From contig NZ_BQHI01000013.1 in assembly GCF_021603585.1 (NCBI RefSeq), positions 1-64,000 on the forward strand: a DNA stretch of 64,000 bases, read 5' to 3'. The notes beneath the pieces were generated by a model. It worked only from the letters and a program-made list of their open reading frames with translations. It ran no database searches and had not been told where the DNA came from. The DNA is from Pseudomonas sputi (lineage in GTDB: Bacteria > Pseudomonadota > Gammaproteobacteria > Pseudomonadales > Pseudomonadaceae). Position 1 is the first letter of the stretch; every line of letters begins with the position of its first letter. The position numbers and the translations under genes were made by a program. Shown in pieces: positions 6,777 through 16,591 of this stretch.

Positions 6777-8078
6777 TCAGAAGATGTTGATCGGATAATC
6801 CACGAACACACGCAATTCGTTGCCGCTGACGTTGTACTCGCTGGATTTCTGCGACACACGCAGGATCGAGCTGCGCAGCTTGATGCTCAGGTCTTTGGCC
6901 GGGCCACTTTGCACGACGTACTTGAACTGGTTGAAGATCTCACGCTCAGTGCCGCCTTCGCTGGTGGACGTGGTGATGTTGTCGCCACGCACGTACGCGA
7001 AGTTGTAGCTCAGACCCGGTACGCCGAACGCCGTGAAGTCCAGACCGTAACCCAGCTGCCAGCTGCGCTCGTCTTCAGCGTTGAAGTCGGACCAGTAGGA
7101 GTTCGCCAGGTAGATGGTGTTGCCACCGTCACCCACGCGACCTTGTTCTTTCTGGTAGCCGCCATAGGCATAGCCCAGGTTGCTGTCGCCGGTGGAACGC
7201 TGGTGCGCCACGGTGAACGAGTGCGGGCCAGTGGCGAAGGTCGCTGCCAGGCTCCAGATCTTGTTGTCATCGCCGGTCACACCGTTTTCGCGGACATAGG
7301 AGTTGTCCAGCTTGGTGCGGTAACCGTTGAAGTCCAGGGTCAGGGACTGATCCTTGTCGATCGGGAACACGTAGTTGGCGTTCACGTATTGTTTCTTCAG
7401 CACGTCTTCGACGTCGGAAGCGTACAGCGCTGCCTTGAACTGTTCGGTGAACTGGTAGCTGCCGCCCAACACGTTGATCGACTTCAGACCACCGCTGTCA
7501 CGACCTTCGGCGCTCTTGCGCGATTCGGCGGTGAAGCGACCGGCATTCAGCTCCAGACCTTTGATCTCTTTGGAAGTGATCAAGGTACCGGTATAGCTTT
7601 CCGGCAGCAGACGCACGTTGTCGTAGTTCAGCACCGGCAGGGCCGGCATCTGGTCGCCGTAAGTCAGGACGGTGTTGGAGATACGAAATTTGACGGCTGC
7701 ACCGCCCTTCGACAGGTCATGAGCGGCTTTATCGCTCGAGCCCGGCGGATGATCGCCCTGCTTGAAAAAGTCGATACCCTGCGCGCCGGTACGACCTTCG
7801 CCACCGTCCAGACGCAGCGCGTACAGACCGAAAGCGTCCACACCGACCCCCACGGTGCCTTGGGTGAAACCGGACGAGAACGTACCGATGGCCGCCTGGC
7901 CCCACTCGGCTTTATCTGGACGACCGTCTTTGTAGTCACGATTGATGTAGGCATTGCGCAGCAGCACTTTGAGGCTGCTGTCTTCAACAAAACCCTTGGA
8001 CTCGGCCTGGTCGTTAGCCATGGCCGAAGTGGCACTCAACATCCCCAGTGCGATCAAACTGATTCGCTTGTTCAACAT
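6777..8078 (-). CDS. OprD-family outer membrane porin
   Basis: 433 residues with a signal peptide (MLNKRISLIALGMLSATSAMA, cleavage before ND) and beta-barrel alternation throughout, ending in an aromatic residue (DYPINIF), as outer membrane proteins do for BAM recognition. The motifs KGFVEDSSLKVLLRNAY and the central GSYQFTEQFKAALYAS are typical of the OprD/OprE/OprQ group. Such porins are substrate-selective channels for amino acids and small organic acids; the substrate here cannot be fixed. It stands alone with its own promoter and terminator. The leader AATAAGGAAAACAAA before the start is A-rich in ARN triplets and could be an Hfq/Crc target. Confidence 0.92.
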   Translation of the reverse strand: MLNKRISLIALGMLSATSAMANDQAESKGFVEDSSLKVLLRNAYINRDYKDGRPDKAEWGQAAIGTFSSGFTQGTVGVGVDAFGLYALRLDGGEGRTGAQGIDFFKQGDHPPGSSDKAAHDLSKGGAAVKFRISNTVLTYGDQMPALPVLNYDNVRLLPESYTGTLITSKEIKGLELNAGRFTAESRKSAEGRDSGGLKSINVLGGSYQFTEQFKAALYASDVEDVLKKQYVNANYVFPIDKDQSLTLDFNGYRTKLDNSYVRENGVTGDDNKIWSLAATFATGPHSFTVAHQRSTGDSNLGYAYGGYQKEQGRVGDGGNTIYLANSYWSDFNAEDERSWQLGYGLDFTAFGVPGLSYNFAYVRGDNITTSTSEGGTEREIFNQFKYVVQSGPAKDLSIKLRSSILRVSQKSSEYNVSGNELRVFVDYPINIF

Positions 8079-8244
8079 TTTGTTTTCCTTATTACGGGTT
8101 GAAACGCGCTGTGTCGAACGGCTGAAACGGCGCTTGGTGCACTCTTTTATTCACCCCGAAACAAAAAGACCCGCTCAAGACACTGTCATGGCGGGCCTGC
8201 TCCTGATTTTGTGTCATGGCGGTTAGCCACAGGCGTTGGGCCGA

Positions 8245-8274
8245 ATCGTAGCCGCGCCCTCAACAACGTGTCAA
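8245..8274 (-). promoter_or_regulatory. sigma70-type promoter of the porin gene
   Basis: TTGACA (8274-8269) and TACGAT (8250-8245) on the minus strand with an 18-bp spacer, giving a leader of about 160 nt before the porin ATG. The rest of 8079-8377 contains no gene. Confidence 0.6.
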
Positions 8275-8377
8275 TTTCAAGAATCGTCTTTAAATAGGCG
8301 AAAAACGTCTAAAAAAAGTAAATTTTGCGATGGCTTCGTGCACGGATTTGCCAGCAGTCAGGGATTTTGATGCGGGA

Positions 8378-9046
8378 TTACGCGCAACCATCGAGGCCAC
8401 AAACCGGCAGGGTTTCAGTGCCACGCGCAGGTGTAAACGACTCGTTCAACCATTGGGCGAAGGCTTCTGGTTTGCCGAGCCACGGCCCGATATCAACCAA
8501 TGTGAATTGACCCTCCTGTTCCAGTGCGAAAGTTGGAAAACCCTGCCCACCCAGTTTTGCCAACAGGGCGCGGCTGTTCTTTATGTGTTGTTCGGTGTCG
8601 ACGGACTGCAAGGCGTTCAAGAACATATCGGCGTTGTAGCCCTGCTTCACCGCGTATTCCACAAGCACACTTTCGTCGGCAATTCGGCGTCCCTCGACAT
8701 AGTGCGCAGTCTGCAAACGCCCCAGCAGTTCCAGGCCACGGCCATCGATTGTTTCGGCTGCCAGCACGGCGGCAATCGGCGGTGCCGAATCAAACACCGC
8801 CGTGTGATCGCGTAACAGGCCTTCGAAATAGGCGTCACCAAAAGGCTGACCCGTGTATTCGGCAATGCGCCGGTCATGAGGCATCACGTAATTGCGCAGT
8901 TGCGGTGAAACATTCTGGCGGTTGGCACCGGTCATCATGCCGCCGGCGTGGGCGATCACCGGCAGCACTTGCTGTGCGGCGTGCACCAGCGGTTTGGCGC
9001 CATAGCACCAGCCGCACAACGGGTCGTAAATGTAGTGAAGGGTCAT
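8378..9046 (-). CDS. DsbA-family protein-disulfide isomerase-like oxidoreductase
   Basis: 222 residues from the ATG at 9046 (GGAG 7 nt upstream). The thioredoxin-type active site CGWC is at residues 11-14, very close to the N-terminus (YIYDPLCGWCYG). The conserved cis-Pro loop is GGQGFPTFAL. There is no signal peptide, so the enzyme is cytoplasmic, as expected for the COG3531-like group of predicted disulfide isomerases. It appears monocistronic. A C-terminal CGLDGC adds a second Cys pair that could be redox-active or metal-binding. Confidence 0.85.
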   Translation of the reverse strand: MTLHYIYDPLCGWCYGAKPLVHAAQQVLPVIAHAGGMMTGANRQNVSPQLRNYVMPHDRRIAEYTGQPFGDAYFEGLLRDHTAVFDSAPPIAAVLAAETIDGRGLELLGRLQTAHYVEGRRIADESVLVEYAVKQGYNADMFLNALQSVDTEQHIKNSRALLAKLGGQGFPTFALEQEGQFTLVDIGPWLGKPEAFAQWLNESFTPARGTETLPVCGLDGCA

Positions 9047-9235
9047 GGGAATGCTCCGGCTGGAAGGTGGGAAAAATGATGTCGGCACATTAGGCCCTCG
9101 GTCGTTACGGAAAAACGCCGGAATGGCTTTCAGTCTGTTTCGGCAATCGGTCAAATCGAGACCGGCTGCCGCCACTTCCAGATCAGGCAGTCAACCTGGT
9201 GGGCATTGGCACCTACCGTTTCCGATCTGCGCCCA

Positions 9236-9270
9236 TAAAAAAAGCGCTGCCATCCCGGCAGCGCTTTTTA
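9236..9270. terminator. bidirectional terminator
   Basis: aaaaagcgctgcc / ggcagcgcttttt perfect stem after the small gene at 9290-9502. Confidence 0.75.
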
Positions 9271-9289
9271 CAATCCCTGTTTGTTCTTC

Positions 9290-9502
9290 TTATCCTTCCA
9301 TCACATCCCAGAGTGCTTCCAGTTCGGCCTCGCTGAACAGGCCAGCGGGGTAACGCTCGATCATCATCCGGCGCGGATCAGGTTCCCTGATCTGACGCGT
9401 TCCATTGGACTTCAACCAGTGCGCGACAATCTGGAGCGACTCACTGTTGACAGGCATGGGATGCAACGTCCGCTCGCTGATTACGTTCACTTCGGCGTTC
9501 AT
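9290..9502 (-). CDS. small hypothetical protein
   Basis: 70 residues from the ATG at 9502 (GAGAG upstream); an in-frame ATG at 9544 would add 14 residues. Acidic, no membrane segment: MNAEVNVISERTLHP, then a helical middle and FSEAELEALWDVMEG at the end. Followed by a strong terminator, which supports expression. Family not recognised. Confidence 0.5.
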   Translation of the reverse strand: MNAEVNVISERTLHPMPVNSESLQIVAHWLKSNGTRQIREPDPRRMMIERYPAGLFSEAELEALWDVMEG

Positions 9503-9645
9503 TTCAGCGCTCTCTCCCCGTTCATGAGCGGCTACGTTATCCAAGGTTTATGACAGAACTGTTGAAGTTCTCCCCCCTCCCTAGTGCGCCATGATCGATA
9601 CAAGAGCTATGCCAATGTCTGGAAACGGCCGACAGGCGGATATAA

Positions 9646-9682
9646 AGAAACCCGCAGTCCTGACGGGCTGCGGGTTTCTCTT
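9646..9682 (-). terminator. aguA terminator
   Basis: gaaacccgcag / ctgcgggtttc stem-loop, with T-rich sequence on the minus strand, 66 nt beyond the aguA stop. Confidence 0.65.
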
Positions 9683-9747
9683 CAAGCGTGGGCAATCAAT
9701 GACTGCCCGGTCGATTTTTCAATCAACTCAAGCTGTTACATCCGCAC

Positions 9748-10854
9748 TCACTCTTTGTGCGGCGCGGGTTGCTGTTGGGTAAGGCAGTGAATATTGCCGC
9801 CCCCCAGTAACAGTTCGCGCCCCGGCACCATCACCACTTCGTGTTGCGGGAACAGGTTCTGCAGGATCTCCCGGGCCGGAGCGTCCATCGGGTCGTCGAA
9901 GCTCGGCGCGATGATCCCGCCGTTGACGATCAAGAAGTTCACGTAGGAACCGGCCAGACGCACGCTCGGGTTGCGTTCCTGAGTACCGTCCACCGGGTCC
10001 ACGCCCGCGCATTCTTCTTCGGTGGCAAACAGCGGCCCCGGAATCGGCATCTTGTGCACCGTGAACGGGCGGCCCTTGGCGTCGGTGCTGCTTTCCAGCA
10101 CTTTCATGGCGGCCTGGCAGCGCGGGTAGTTCGGATCCTGCGGATCGTCGGTCCACGCCAGCAGCACTTCGCCCGGACGCACATAGCAGCAGAAGTTATC
10201 CACATGGCCGTCGGTTTCGTCGTTGAACAGGCCATCCGGCAGCCAGATGATCTTGTCCACCGACAGGTTTTCGCTGAGCACCGCTTCGATTTCTGCGCGG
10301 CCCAGGTGCGGGTTGCGATTGCGGTTGAGCAGGCATTCTTCGGTGGTGATCAGGGTGCCTTCGCCATCGACATGAATCGAGCCGCCTTCGAGCACAAAGC
10401 CTTCGGTGCGGTAGCGCGGACTGCGCTCGATCTCAAGGATCTTGCCGCCGACCTGGGAGTCGCGATTCCACGGCGAATACAGGCCGCCGTCGAAGCCGCC
10501 CCAGGCGTTGAAATCCCAGTTCACGCCGCGCACTTCGCCGCTGTTGTTGATCACGAACGTCGGGCCACTGTCGCGAACCCAGGCGTCATCGCTGGACATC
10601 TCGACCACGCGGATATTCGGCACGTCGAGGCGAGCGCGAGCGTTTTCGTACTGGCCGGCGGAGACCGCTACGGTTACCGGTTCGAAACGCGCGATGGCCT
10701 TCGCCACCGCCGCGTGGGCAGCCTGCGCCGGTTTGCCGCCCAGACGCCAGTTGTCCGGGCGTTCGGGCCAGATCATCCAGGTCTGGGTTTGCGGTGCCCA
10801 TTCGGCCGGCATGTAGAAGCCATCGGCGCGTGGTGTGCTTTTCAATGTGGTCAT
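9748..10854 (-). CDS. aguA: agmatine deiminase
   Basis: 368 residues from the ATG at 10854, the family's usual length in Pseudomonas. Converts agmatine to N-carbamoylputrescine and ammonia in the arginine decarboxylase route to putrescine. Family motifs: WPERPDNWR near the N-terminus, [16 protein letters not shown]-containing DGHVDNF, and the catalytic cysteine in [12 protein letters not shown] close to the C-terminus. Here aguA is not next to aguB; its upstream neighbour in the same direction is the kinase/aminotransferase fusion, with a 181-bp gap that can hold its own promoter. Confidence 0.95.
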   Translation of the reverse strand: MTTLKSTPRADGFYMPAEWAPQTQTWMIWPERPDNWRLGGKPAQAAHAAVAKAIARFEPVTVAVSAGQYENARARLDVPNIRVVEMSSDDAWVRDSGPTFVINNSGEVRGVNWDFNAWGGFDGGLYSPWNRDSQVGGKILEIERSPRYRTEGFVLEGGSIHVDGEGTLITTEECLLNRNRNPHLGRAEIEAVLSENLSVDKIIWLPDGLFNDETDGHVDNFCCYVRPGEVLLAWTDDPQDPNYPRCQAAMKVLESSTDAKGRPFTVHKMPIPGPLFATEEECAGVDPVDGTQERNPSVRLAGSYVNFLIVNGGIIAPSFDDPMDAPAREILQNLFPQHEVVMVPGRELLLGGGNIHCLTQQQPAPHKE

Positions 10855-11035
10855 GTCGATCAGGACTCCAGGGAACCGTCGAGGGTTGTTCAATGCGCCG
10901 TACAGGGTACGCACGACGGACTATGGCGACTTTATAAACGATAAATATCGACTTTAGAAGCCAAAATAAAAAAGCATTCTCAATTTAACTCGATAAATAC
11001 CGATACAAATCGGCATTTATCGGTTCCATATCGCC

Positions 11036-13948
11036 TCAAAGCCCTTCTTCAAGCACCTTCGCCAGCATGTCGACGAAGAAATCCACGCTCTGGCGCGAAG
11101 TGACCATCGGCGGCTTGATCTTCAGGACGTTCAGGTAATCGCCGGTCGGCTGCATGAAAATCCCCAGCTCCCGCAGGCGATCGCACAACAGCGTGGTTTC
11201 CTCGGTTGCCGGTTCCAGGGTTTCCCGATTGCGGATCAGCTCGACCCCCAGATAGAAACCGGAACCGTGCACCGCACCGACCAGCGGATATTGATCGATG
11301 AGTGCCTCCAGCCGGGCCTTGAAGTGAGCGCCGACCACTTGGGCGTTTTCCCAGAGTTTTTCTTCTTCCATCACATCGAGCACCGCCATGCCGATCTGGC
11401 AGCTCACCGGACTGCCGCCGGCGGACGAGAAGAAATAGCCCTCGGCCTCCAGCGCCTCGGCGATTTCCCGGCGAGTGATCACGGCGCCCAATGGCTGGCC
11501 GTTGCCCATGCCTTTGGCCATGGTGATGATGTCCGGCACCACGCCTTGCTCTTCGAACCCCCAGAAGAAATGGCCCATGCGTCCGTAACCGACCTGCACC
11601 TCATCGGCGATGCACACGCCGCCACGGGCGCGCACCATTTCATAGACTTTTTTCAGGTAACCCGGCGGCAGCGAAATCCCGCCCGCATTGCCGTAGACCG
11701 GCTCACAGATGAACCCCGCCAGCTGGCGTTTCTGCTCATCGAGCTTCGCCAGATGCTGTTCGACGCTGCGCACGTAATCCAGCGCCGAATCCGCGCCGCG
11801 AAATTCGCCGCGATAAGTGTTCGGCGCAGTCACCGCGTGCACCCAGTCCGGGCGACTGCTCAGGGCTTGCGGGTTATCGGCAATCGAGGTCGAGACTGCG
11901 TCCGCGCCGACTGTCCAGCCGTGATAGGCCTCCAGCACGCTGATCATGTCGCGCCCACCGCTGGCGGCCCACGCCAGGCGAATCGCCAGATCGTTGGCCT
12001 CGCTGCCGCTGTTGACCAGGAACACCCGATCCATGCCCTCCGGCGCCAGTTTCAGCAAACGTTCGGAAAACTCGGCAACGGCGGCATAGTTGAATCGCGA
12101 GTTGGTGTTGAGCAGCGACCACTGCCGGCTCGCCACCGCCGCCATGCGCGGGTGACCGTGGCCGAGCACCGCGACGTTGTTGAGCATGTCGAGGTAGGAG
12201 CGGCCCTGCATGTCGATCAAGTGATTGCGCCAGCCGCGCTCGATGCGCGGCGGGTCGACGTAATAGTGCTTCTGGGTACGGGCGAAACTGGCGTCGCGAC
12301 GCGCCAGCAGGGTTGCTGCGTCCAGTTCGGGTTCGGCGTCACAGGCCAGGCCTAGCAGCGCTGCCGACGAGGGGGACAACGCCTGCCATGCCGCCGCGCG
12401 GGTCGGCGTGCAGAACAGCGGTGCTTCAAGCTGTGCGCCACGAATCAACTGCACGATCAACGGGCCGTCCACCGACCCCAACACCTGGCCTTTGACCAGC
12501 GCAGCGCCGCCGTGCAGGGAAGGTTCAACGCCCCACAGGAGCAAGCTCAGTTGCGGACCCTCGAGTCGCAGCGCGCCGTCGGCTGAAAAGTGCAGCACGC
12601 CCGCGAACGGTGCCTCCACCGTCGAACCCTGGGGGACATGCAATTCGACGTGCAGCGGGAACGTCTCTGGTTCATCGGCGCTGTCAGGCCGGGTGCGCGA
12701 CAATCGGTATTGCCCGTATCGGCTGGCCGCCAGACCGTGGATAGCGGCGGCCTCGCTCAACAGGCGCTGATCGATGCCTGGCTGCTCCCAGTTGCCCGCC
12801 TCGAAGTGTGCGCTCAACACACCCAGATCGATCAACGCGAATTCGCGCCCGACCAGACCGGGCAACAACGGCGCAAAACCTTCACTGTCGATGGCCGGTA
12901 ATGTCTGCCCCACCGCCGTGAGAATCGCCGCCTCCATCAATGCCAGCGGCACCGACGTGGCGACCCGGAAGATTTCCCATTCGTGGGTCAGGTTATCGCG
13001 GCTGTAGGTATTGCCCGGATCAATGCTGACCTGTTGCTCGCCACTGAGCACCAGCACCGCGGCCCGCGCCACGATCAGCGGCCACAGTGCCAGCAGTTCT
13101 TCGTGTTGCAGCGGATTGACCGCGTGATAGGCCTGCACCGCCGGCAGAATCACGAACGGATCGCCTGCGGCGTGATGCAGCAGCGCGGCGCAGGTGACCG
13201 ACAGGTCGGTAATGCGCCAGGTACGCACCAGATCGCCGAAATCGATAACACCCTGCAACTGCCAGTGCCGCCGGTCGTTGCGCTGCCAGACCACGTTGTC
13301 GTCGGTGATGTCCATGTGGATCGCCTGCACCGGCAGCTTCTCCACCAGCGGCTGCAAACGAAGTCTGGCCTGTTCGGCGACCTCGGCGATCAGCGTGCGC
13401 TGGCGTTCGTCTTCGATGACCGGCAGCAGGTGCTCGATCAGGGCGCTGGCGTGACGCGCGTCCCATTGCAACGTGCGCTCGAGCCCCGGATGGTCGAACC
13501 CGGCCAGGGCCAGATCCATTTCGCCGCAGAGCCGGCCGAACCCGGCGACAACGTCGTGGCCAAGGTGATCGAGCGCCGTCAGCGGCTGGCCTTCGATGTA
13601 ATCGAGCAGTCGCACGTGCACCGACTCTCCACCGACGTCCAGGGTCAGCAGGTCAGTGCCGTTACTGGCCGCGATCACCCGAGGCACCTTTACCGCGCCG
13701 TGCTCGGCCAGGTATTTCAGGCCCGCATGCTGGGCCTGCAGTTCAACCAGCGAATAGTCGCCCCGGCAGATCTTCAACACGAACCGCCCTCGCTCGCTGT
13801 CGACCCGGTAATTGAGGTCCTGCTGGCTGCCCAGGGCCTGCAACGTGCCGTTCAGTCCGTAATGCTGCGCCAGCAGATGCCGGGCCTGCTCCACCGAAAC
13901 CTGAGGGCTGGGCAAACTGGCGCGATGAATCAACGTGGCGAACGACAT
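11036..13948 (-). CDS. APH-type kinase / class-III aminotransferase fusion protein
   Basis: 970 residues in three parts. About 20-330: aminoglycoside-phosphotransferase-like kinase fold with catalytic loop IHMDITDDNVVW and VIDFGD. About 420-520: a beta-rich segment (HVPQGSTVEAPFAGVLHF, VKGQVLGSV) resembling a lipoyl/M23-like barrel. About 545-965: class-III PLP enzyme (NSGSEANDLAIRLA, EVQVGYGRMG, PLP lysine in ITMAKGMGNGQPLG). The aminotransferase part resembles AGXT2L phospho-lyases, and the kinase part resembles hydroxylysine/ethanolamine kinases. A likely job is phosphorylation of an amino alcohol or hydroxy-amine followed by elimination of phosphate, but this is inferred. It is divergent from rmlC. 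Confidence 0.85.
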   Translation of the reverse strand: MSFATLIHRASLPSPQVSVEQARHLLAQHYGLNGTLQALGSQQDLNYRVDSERGRFVLKICRGDYSLVELQAQHAGLKYLAEHGAVKVPRVIAASNGTDLLTLDVGGESVHVRLLDYIEGQPLTALDHLGHDVVAGFGRLCGEMDLALAGFDHPGLERTLQWDARHASALIEHLLPVIEDERQRTLIAEVAEQARLRLQPLVEKLPVQAIHMDITDDNVVWQRNDRRHWQLQGVIDFGDLVRTWRITDLSVTCAALLHHAAGDPFVILPAVQAYHAVNPLQHEELLALWPLIVARAAVLVLSGEQQVSIDPGNTYSRDNLTHEWEIFRVATSVPLALMEAAILTAVGQTLPAIDSEGFAPLLPGLVGREFALIDLGVLSAHFEAGNWEQPGIDQRLLSEAAAIHGLAASRYGQYRLSRTRPDSADEPETFPLHVELHVPQGSTVEAPFAGVLHFSADGALRLEGPQLSLLLWGVEPSLHGGAALVKGQVLGSVDGPLIVQLIRGAQLEAPLFCTPTRAAAWQALSPSSAALLGLACDAEPELDAATLLARRDASFARTQKHYYVDPPRIERGWRNHLIDMQGRSYLDMLNNVAVLGHGHPRMAAVASRQWSLLNTNSRFNYAAVAEFSERLLKLAPEGMDRVFLVNSGSEANDLAIRLAWAASGGRDMISVLEAYHGWTVGADAVSTSIADNPQALSSRPDWVHAVTAPNTYRGEFRGADSALDYVRSVEQHLAKLDEQKRQLAGFICEPVYGNAGGISLPPGYLKKVYEMVRARGGVCIADEVQVGYGRMGHFFWGFEEQGVVPDIITMAKGMGNGQPLGAVITRREIAEALEAEGYFFSSAGGSPVSCQIGMAVLDVMEEEKLWENAQVVGAHFKARLEALIDQYPLVGAVHGSGFYLGVELIRNRETLEPATEETTLLCDRLRELGIFMQPTGDYLNVLKIKPPMVTSRQSVDFFVDMLAKVLEEGL

Positions 13949-14129
13949 GGAACGACCCCTGAAATTTTATTAGGCGCCTATATCGCCATTGCTTCGGGCG
14001 ATAAGCAACCCCCGACCATCCGTCTCCCGGTGCCCTGCGAGGCAGGCGGATTTGCAAGCCCCTCTCGCGCACACCGGCACTTTGCGCAAGAATGTCGGGC
14101 CATTCACAACCTGCCACTGGAAAACCTCC

Positions 14130-14675
14130 ATGAATGTAATCACCACCGACCTGCCTGGTGTCCTGATCATCGAACCCAAGGTGTTTGGTGACGAGCGCGG
14201 GTTCTTTTACGAAAGTTTCAATGCCAAGGCCTTTCAGGACGCGACCGGTCTCGACACGCAGTTTGTGCAGGACAACCATTCGCGCTCGCAGAAAGGCGTG
14301 CTGCGCGGGCTGCATTACCAGCTGGAAAACACCCAGGGCAAACTGGTCCGCGTTACGGCTGGCGAAGTCCTCGATGTCGCCGTGGATATCCGTCGCAGCT
14401 CGGCGCATTTCGGTAAATGGGTCGCCGTGCGCCTGTCTGCCGAAAACCATCGCCAATTGTGGGTACCGGAAGGTTTCGCCCACGGTTTTGTGGTACTGAG
14501 CGAATTCGCCGAATTCCTCTACAAGACCACTGACTATTACAACCCGTCGTCCGAACGCAGCATTCGCTGGGACGATCCGGATCTGGGCATCGACTGGCAG
14601 CTGGACAAAGCGCCAAAACTGTCGGCCAAGGATCAGGCAGCCGCCCTTCTGAAGGACGCCGACGTCTTTTCCTGA
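14130..14675 (+). CDS. rmlC: dTDP-4-dehydrorhamnose 3,5-epimerase
   Basis: 181 residues with the RmlC cupin signature: FGDERGFFYESFN, the active-site region DNHSRSQKGVLRGLHYQ, and WVPEGFAHGFVVLSE. The enzyme epimerises dTDP-4-keto-6-deoxyglucose in dTDP-L-rhamnose synthesis for O-antigen and other glycans. The ATG at 14130 follows a weak GGAAAACCTCC. It stands alone here; rmlA, rmlB and rmlD are not in the window. Confidence 0.92.
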   Translation: MNVITTDLPGVLIIEPKVFGDERGFFYESFNAKAFQDATGLDTQFVQDNHSRSQKGVLRGLHYQLENTQGKLVRVTAGEVLDVAVDIRRSSAHFGKWVAVRLSAENHRQLWVPEGFAHGFVVLSEFAEFLYKTTDYYNPSSERSIRWDDPDLGIDWQLDKAPKLSAKDQAAALLKDADVFS

Positions 14676-14776
14676 AAATCCTGTGTGAATCTTCAGCGCC
14701 GCTGCACACCCGGCCACGGGTGCGCAGACTGCGTCGGCAAGCCTAGGCATAATGCGCCTGTACCCACAGGCGCTCG

Positions 14777-16591
14777 ATGCTCATGACTCCACCCCTTCCC
14801 CGCCGCCCCCGCTGGCGCAGCCTCGCCCTGCTGGCCCTGTGCCTGGCCCCGTTGCTGTGGCCGCTGGAACACCTGGCCGAGCGCTATTACCGCAGCGAAC
14901 TGGCCGGACAGAACCGTCAGACCCTCGACCTCTACGTCGCCAACCTGCTGGGCACGCTGCATCGCTATGAAGTGCTGCCGCAAATCCTCGGCGACCTGCC
15001 AGCGCTGCGCGCAGTACTCGGGGCGCCGGACGACGGCGTAACCCAGGGCAACGCCAACCGCCTGTTGAAGAACATCGCCGCGCAGACCGGCGCCGAAGTC
15101 ATGTACCTGATGGACACCAGCGGCCAGACGCTCGCGGCGTCGAACTGGGACAAACACGACAGCTTCGTCGGCCGCAACTTCTCATTCCGGCCGTACTTCA
15201 GCGAGGCCATGGCCGGCCGTCTCGGGCGTTTTTTCGGTCTGGGTACTACCTCTGCCAAGCGCGGCTACTTTTTCGCTGCGGCCGTACGCAGCGGCGAAAA
15301 AATCATCGGCGTGCTGGTGATCAAGGTTGATCTGGACCACACCGAAAGCCTGTGGGGCAAAACCCCGGAACAACTGCTGGTGACCGACCACAACGGCGTG
15401 GTCATCCTTACCTCGCGCCCGGAATGGCGCTTTCGCGCGACTCGCCCCCTGAGTGACGCCGAACGCGCGGCGATTACCGCGATCCAGCCCTACCCGACCC
15501 GCGAGCCACGCCCCTTGAACCTGAGCCCGACCGCATGGCTGCCGCAAACCCAGGAGATCGCGGAAACCGGCTGGAGCGTCAGCATTCTCGCCCCGCGCAC
15601 CTTGATCGACCGACCGGTGCGCACGGTGGTGGCGATCGGCGGCGCCACCTTGCTGGTGGTGATGCTGTTGTTGGGCCTGATGATGCAGCGTCGTCGTCAT
15701 TACCTGGAACGGATCGCCTTTGAAGCCAAGGCCCGGCGGGAACTCGAAGGCCGAGTTGCCGAGCGCACCAGCGATCTCGAAGGCCTGAACCGGCGCCTGA
15801 AGCAGGAGGTGCTCGAGCGCGAGCAGGCCCAGCAGGAGCTGGTGCGGGCCCAGGACGATCTGGTCCAGGCCGGCAAACTGTCAGCGCTGGGGACGATGTC
15901 GGCGAGTATCAGCCACGAACTCAACCAGCCGCTGGCGGCGATCCGCAGCTACGCCGAGAACGCCGAGGTGCTGCTCGACCATGAGCGCACTGAAGACGCC
16001 CGAGGCAACCTCAAGCTGATCAGCGAACTGACCGGGCGCATGGCGTCGATCATCGCCCACCTGCGCGCCTTTGCCCGCCGCGACCGCCACGCCCCGGAAA
16101 GCGTCGCTCTGCAACCGGCGCTGGACGACGCCCTGGCGTTACTGGCCAAACGTCGCCGCAGCATGGATGTCGAACTGATCCGCGACCTGCCGGCCGCCAC
16201 CCTGTGGGTCGAGGCCGGGGAAACCCGTCTGCGCCAGGTGCTGGGCAACCTGCTGGCCAACGCCCTCGACGCCCTGACGGAAAAAGGCCCGCCGCGCAAA
16301 TTGTGGCTGAGTGCCGAATCCACCGACGAAGGCGTCAACCTGTACATTCGCGACAATGGCCCGGGTTTCTGCATGGAAGCCCTGGGCCGCGCCAGCGAAC
16401 CGTTTTACACCACCAAGACCCGCACCCAGGGTCTCGGTCTGGGGTTGGCCATCTGCGAAACCCTGATGCGCGCCTTCGGCGGTGAACTGTCGTTCGCCAA
16501 CCACAAGCAAGGTGGCGCCCTGATCACCCTGCGGCTGCGCGCCGGCGCGCCCGGGGTCAGCCTGCAACCGTCCGAGGATCGAAGCGCATGA
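14777..16591 (+). CDS. dctB: C4-dicarboxylate sensor histidine kinase DctB
   Basis: 604 residues: TM helix about 14-32, periplasmic double-PAS/dCache-like domain to about 280 (DTSGQTLAASNW, RPYFSEAM), TM helix about 284-303, coiled coil about 315-360, phospho-accepting H380 in SISHELNQPL, and HATPase motifs N (LLANALDAL), G1 DNGPGF and G2 GLGLGLAI. DctB senses succinate/fumarate/malate and phosphorylates DctD. The gene overlaps dctD by 4 nt. The transporter genes they control are not in the window. Confidence 0.9.
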   Translation: MLMTPPLPRRPRWRSLALLALCLAPLLWPLEHLAERYYRSELAGQNRQTLDLYVANLLGTLHRYEVLPQILGDLPALRAVLGAPDDGVTQGNANRLLKNIAAQTGAEVMYLMDTSGQTLAASNWDKHDSFVGRNFSFRPYFSEAMAGRLGRFFGLGTTSAKRGYFFAAAVRSGEKIIGVLVIKVDLDHTESLWGKTPEQLLVTDHNGVVILTSRPEWRFRATRPLSDAERAAITAIQPYPTREPRPLNLSPTAWLPQTQEIAETGWSVSILAPRTLIDRPVRTVVAIGGATLLVVMLLLGLMMQRRRHYLERIAFEAKARRELEGRVAERTSDLEGLNRRLKQEVLEREQAQQELVRAQDDLVQAGKLSALGTMSASISHELNQPLAAIRSYAENAEVLLDHERTEDARGNLKLISELTGRMASIIAHLRAFARRDRHAPESVALQPALDDALALLAKRRRSMDVELIRDLPAATLWVEAGETRLRQVLGNLLANALDALTEKGPPRKLWLSAESTDEGVNLYIRDNGPGFCMEALGRASEPFYTTKTRTQGLGLGLAICETLMRAFGGELSFANHKQGGALITLRLRAGAPGVSLQPSEDRSA

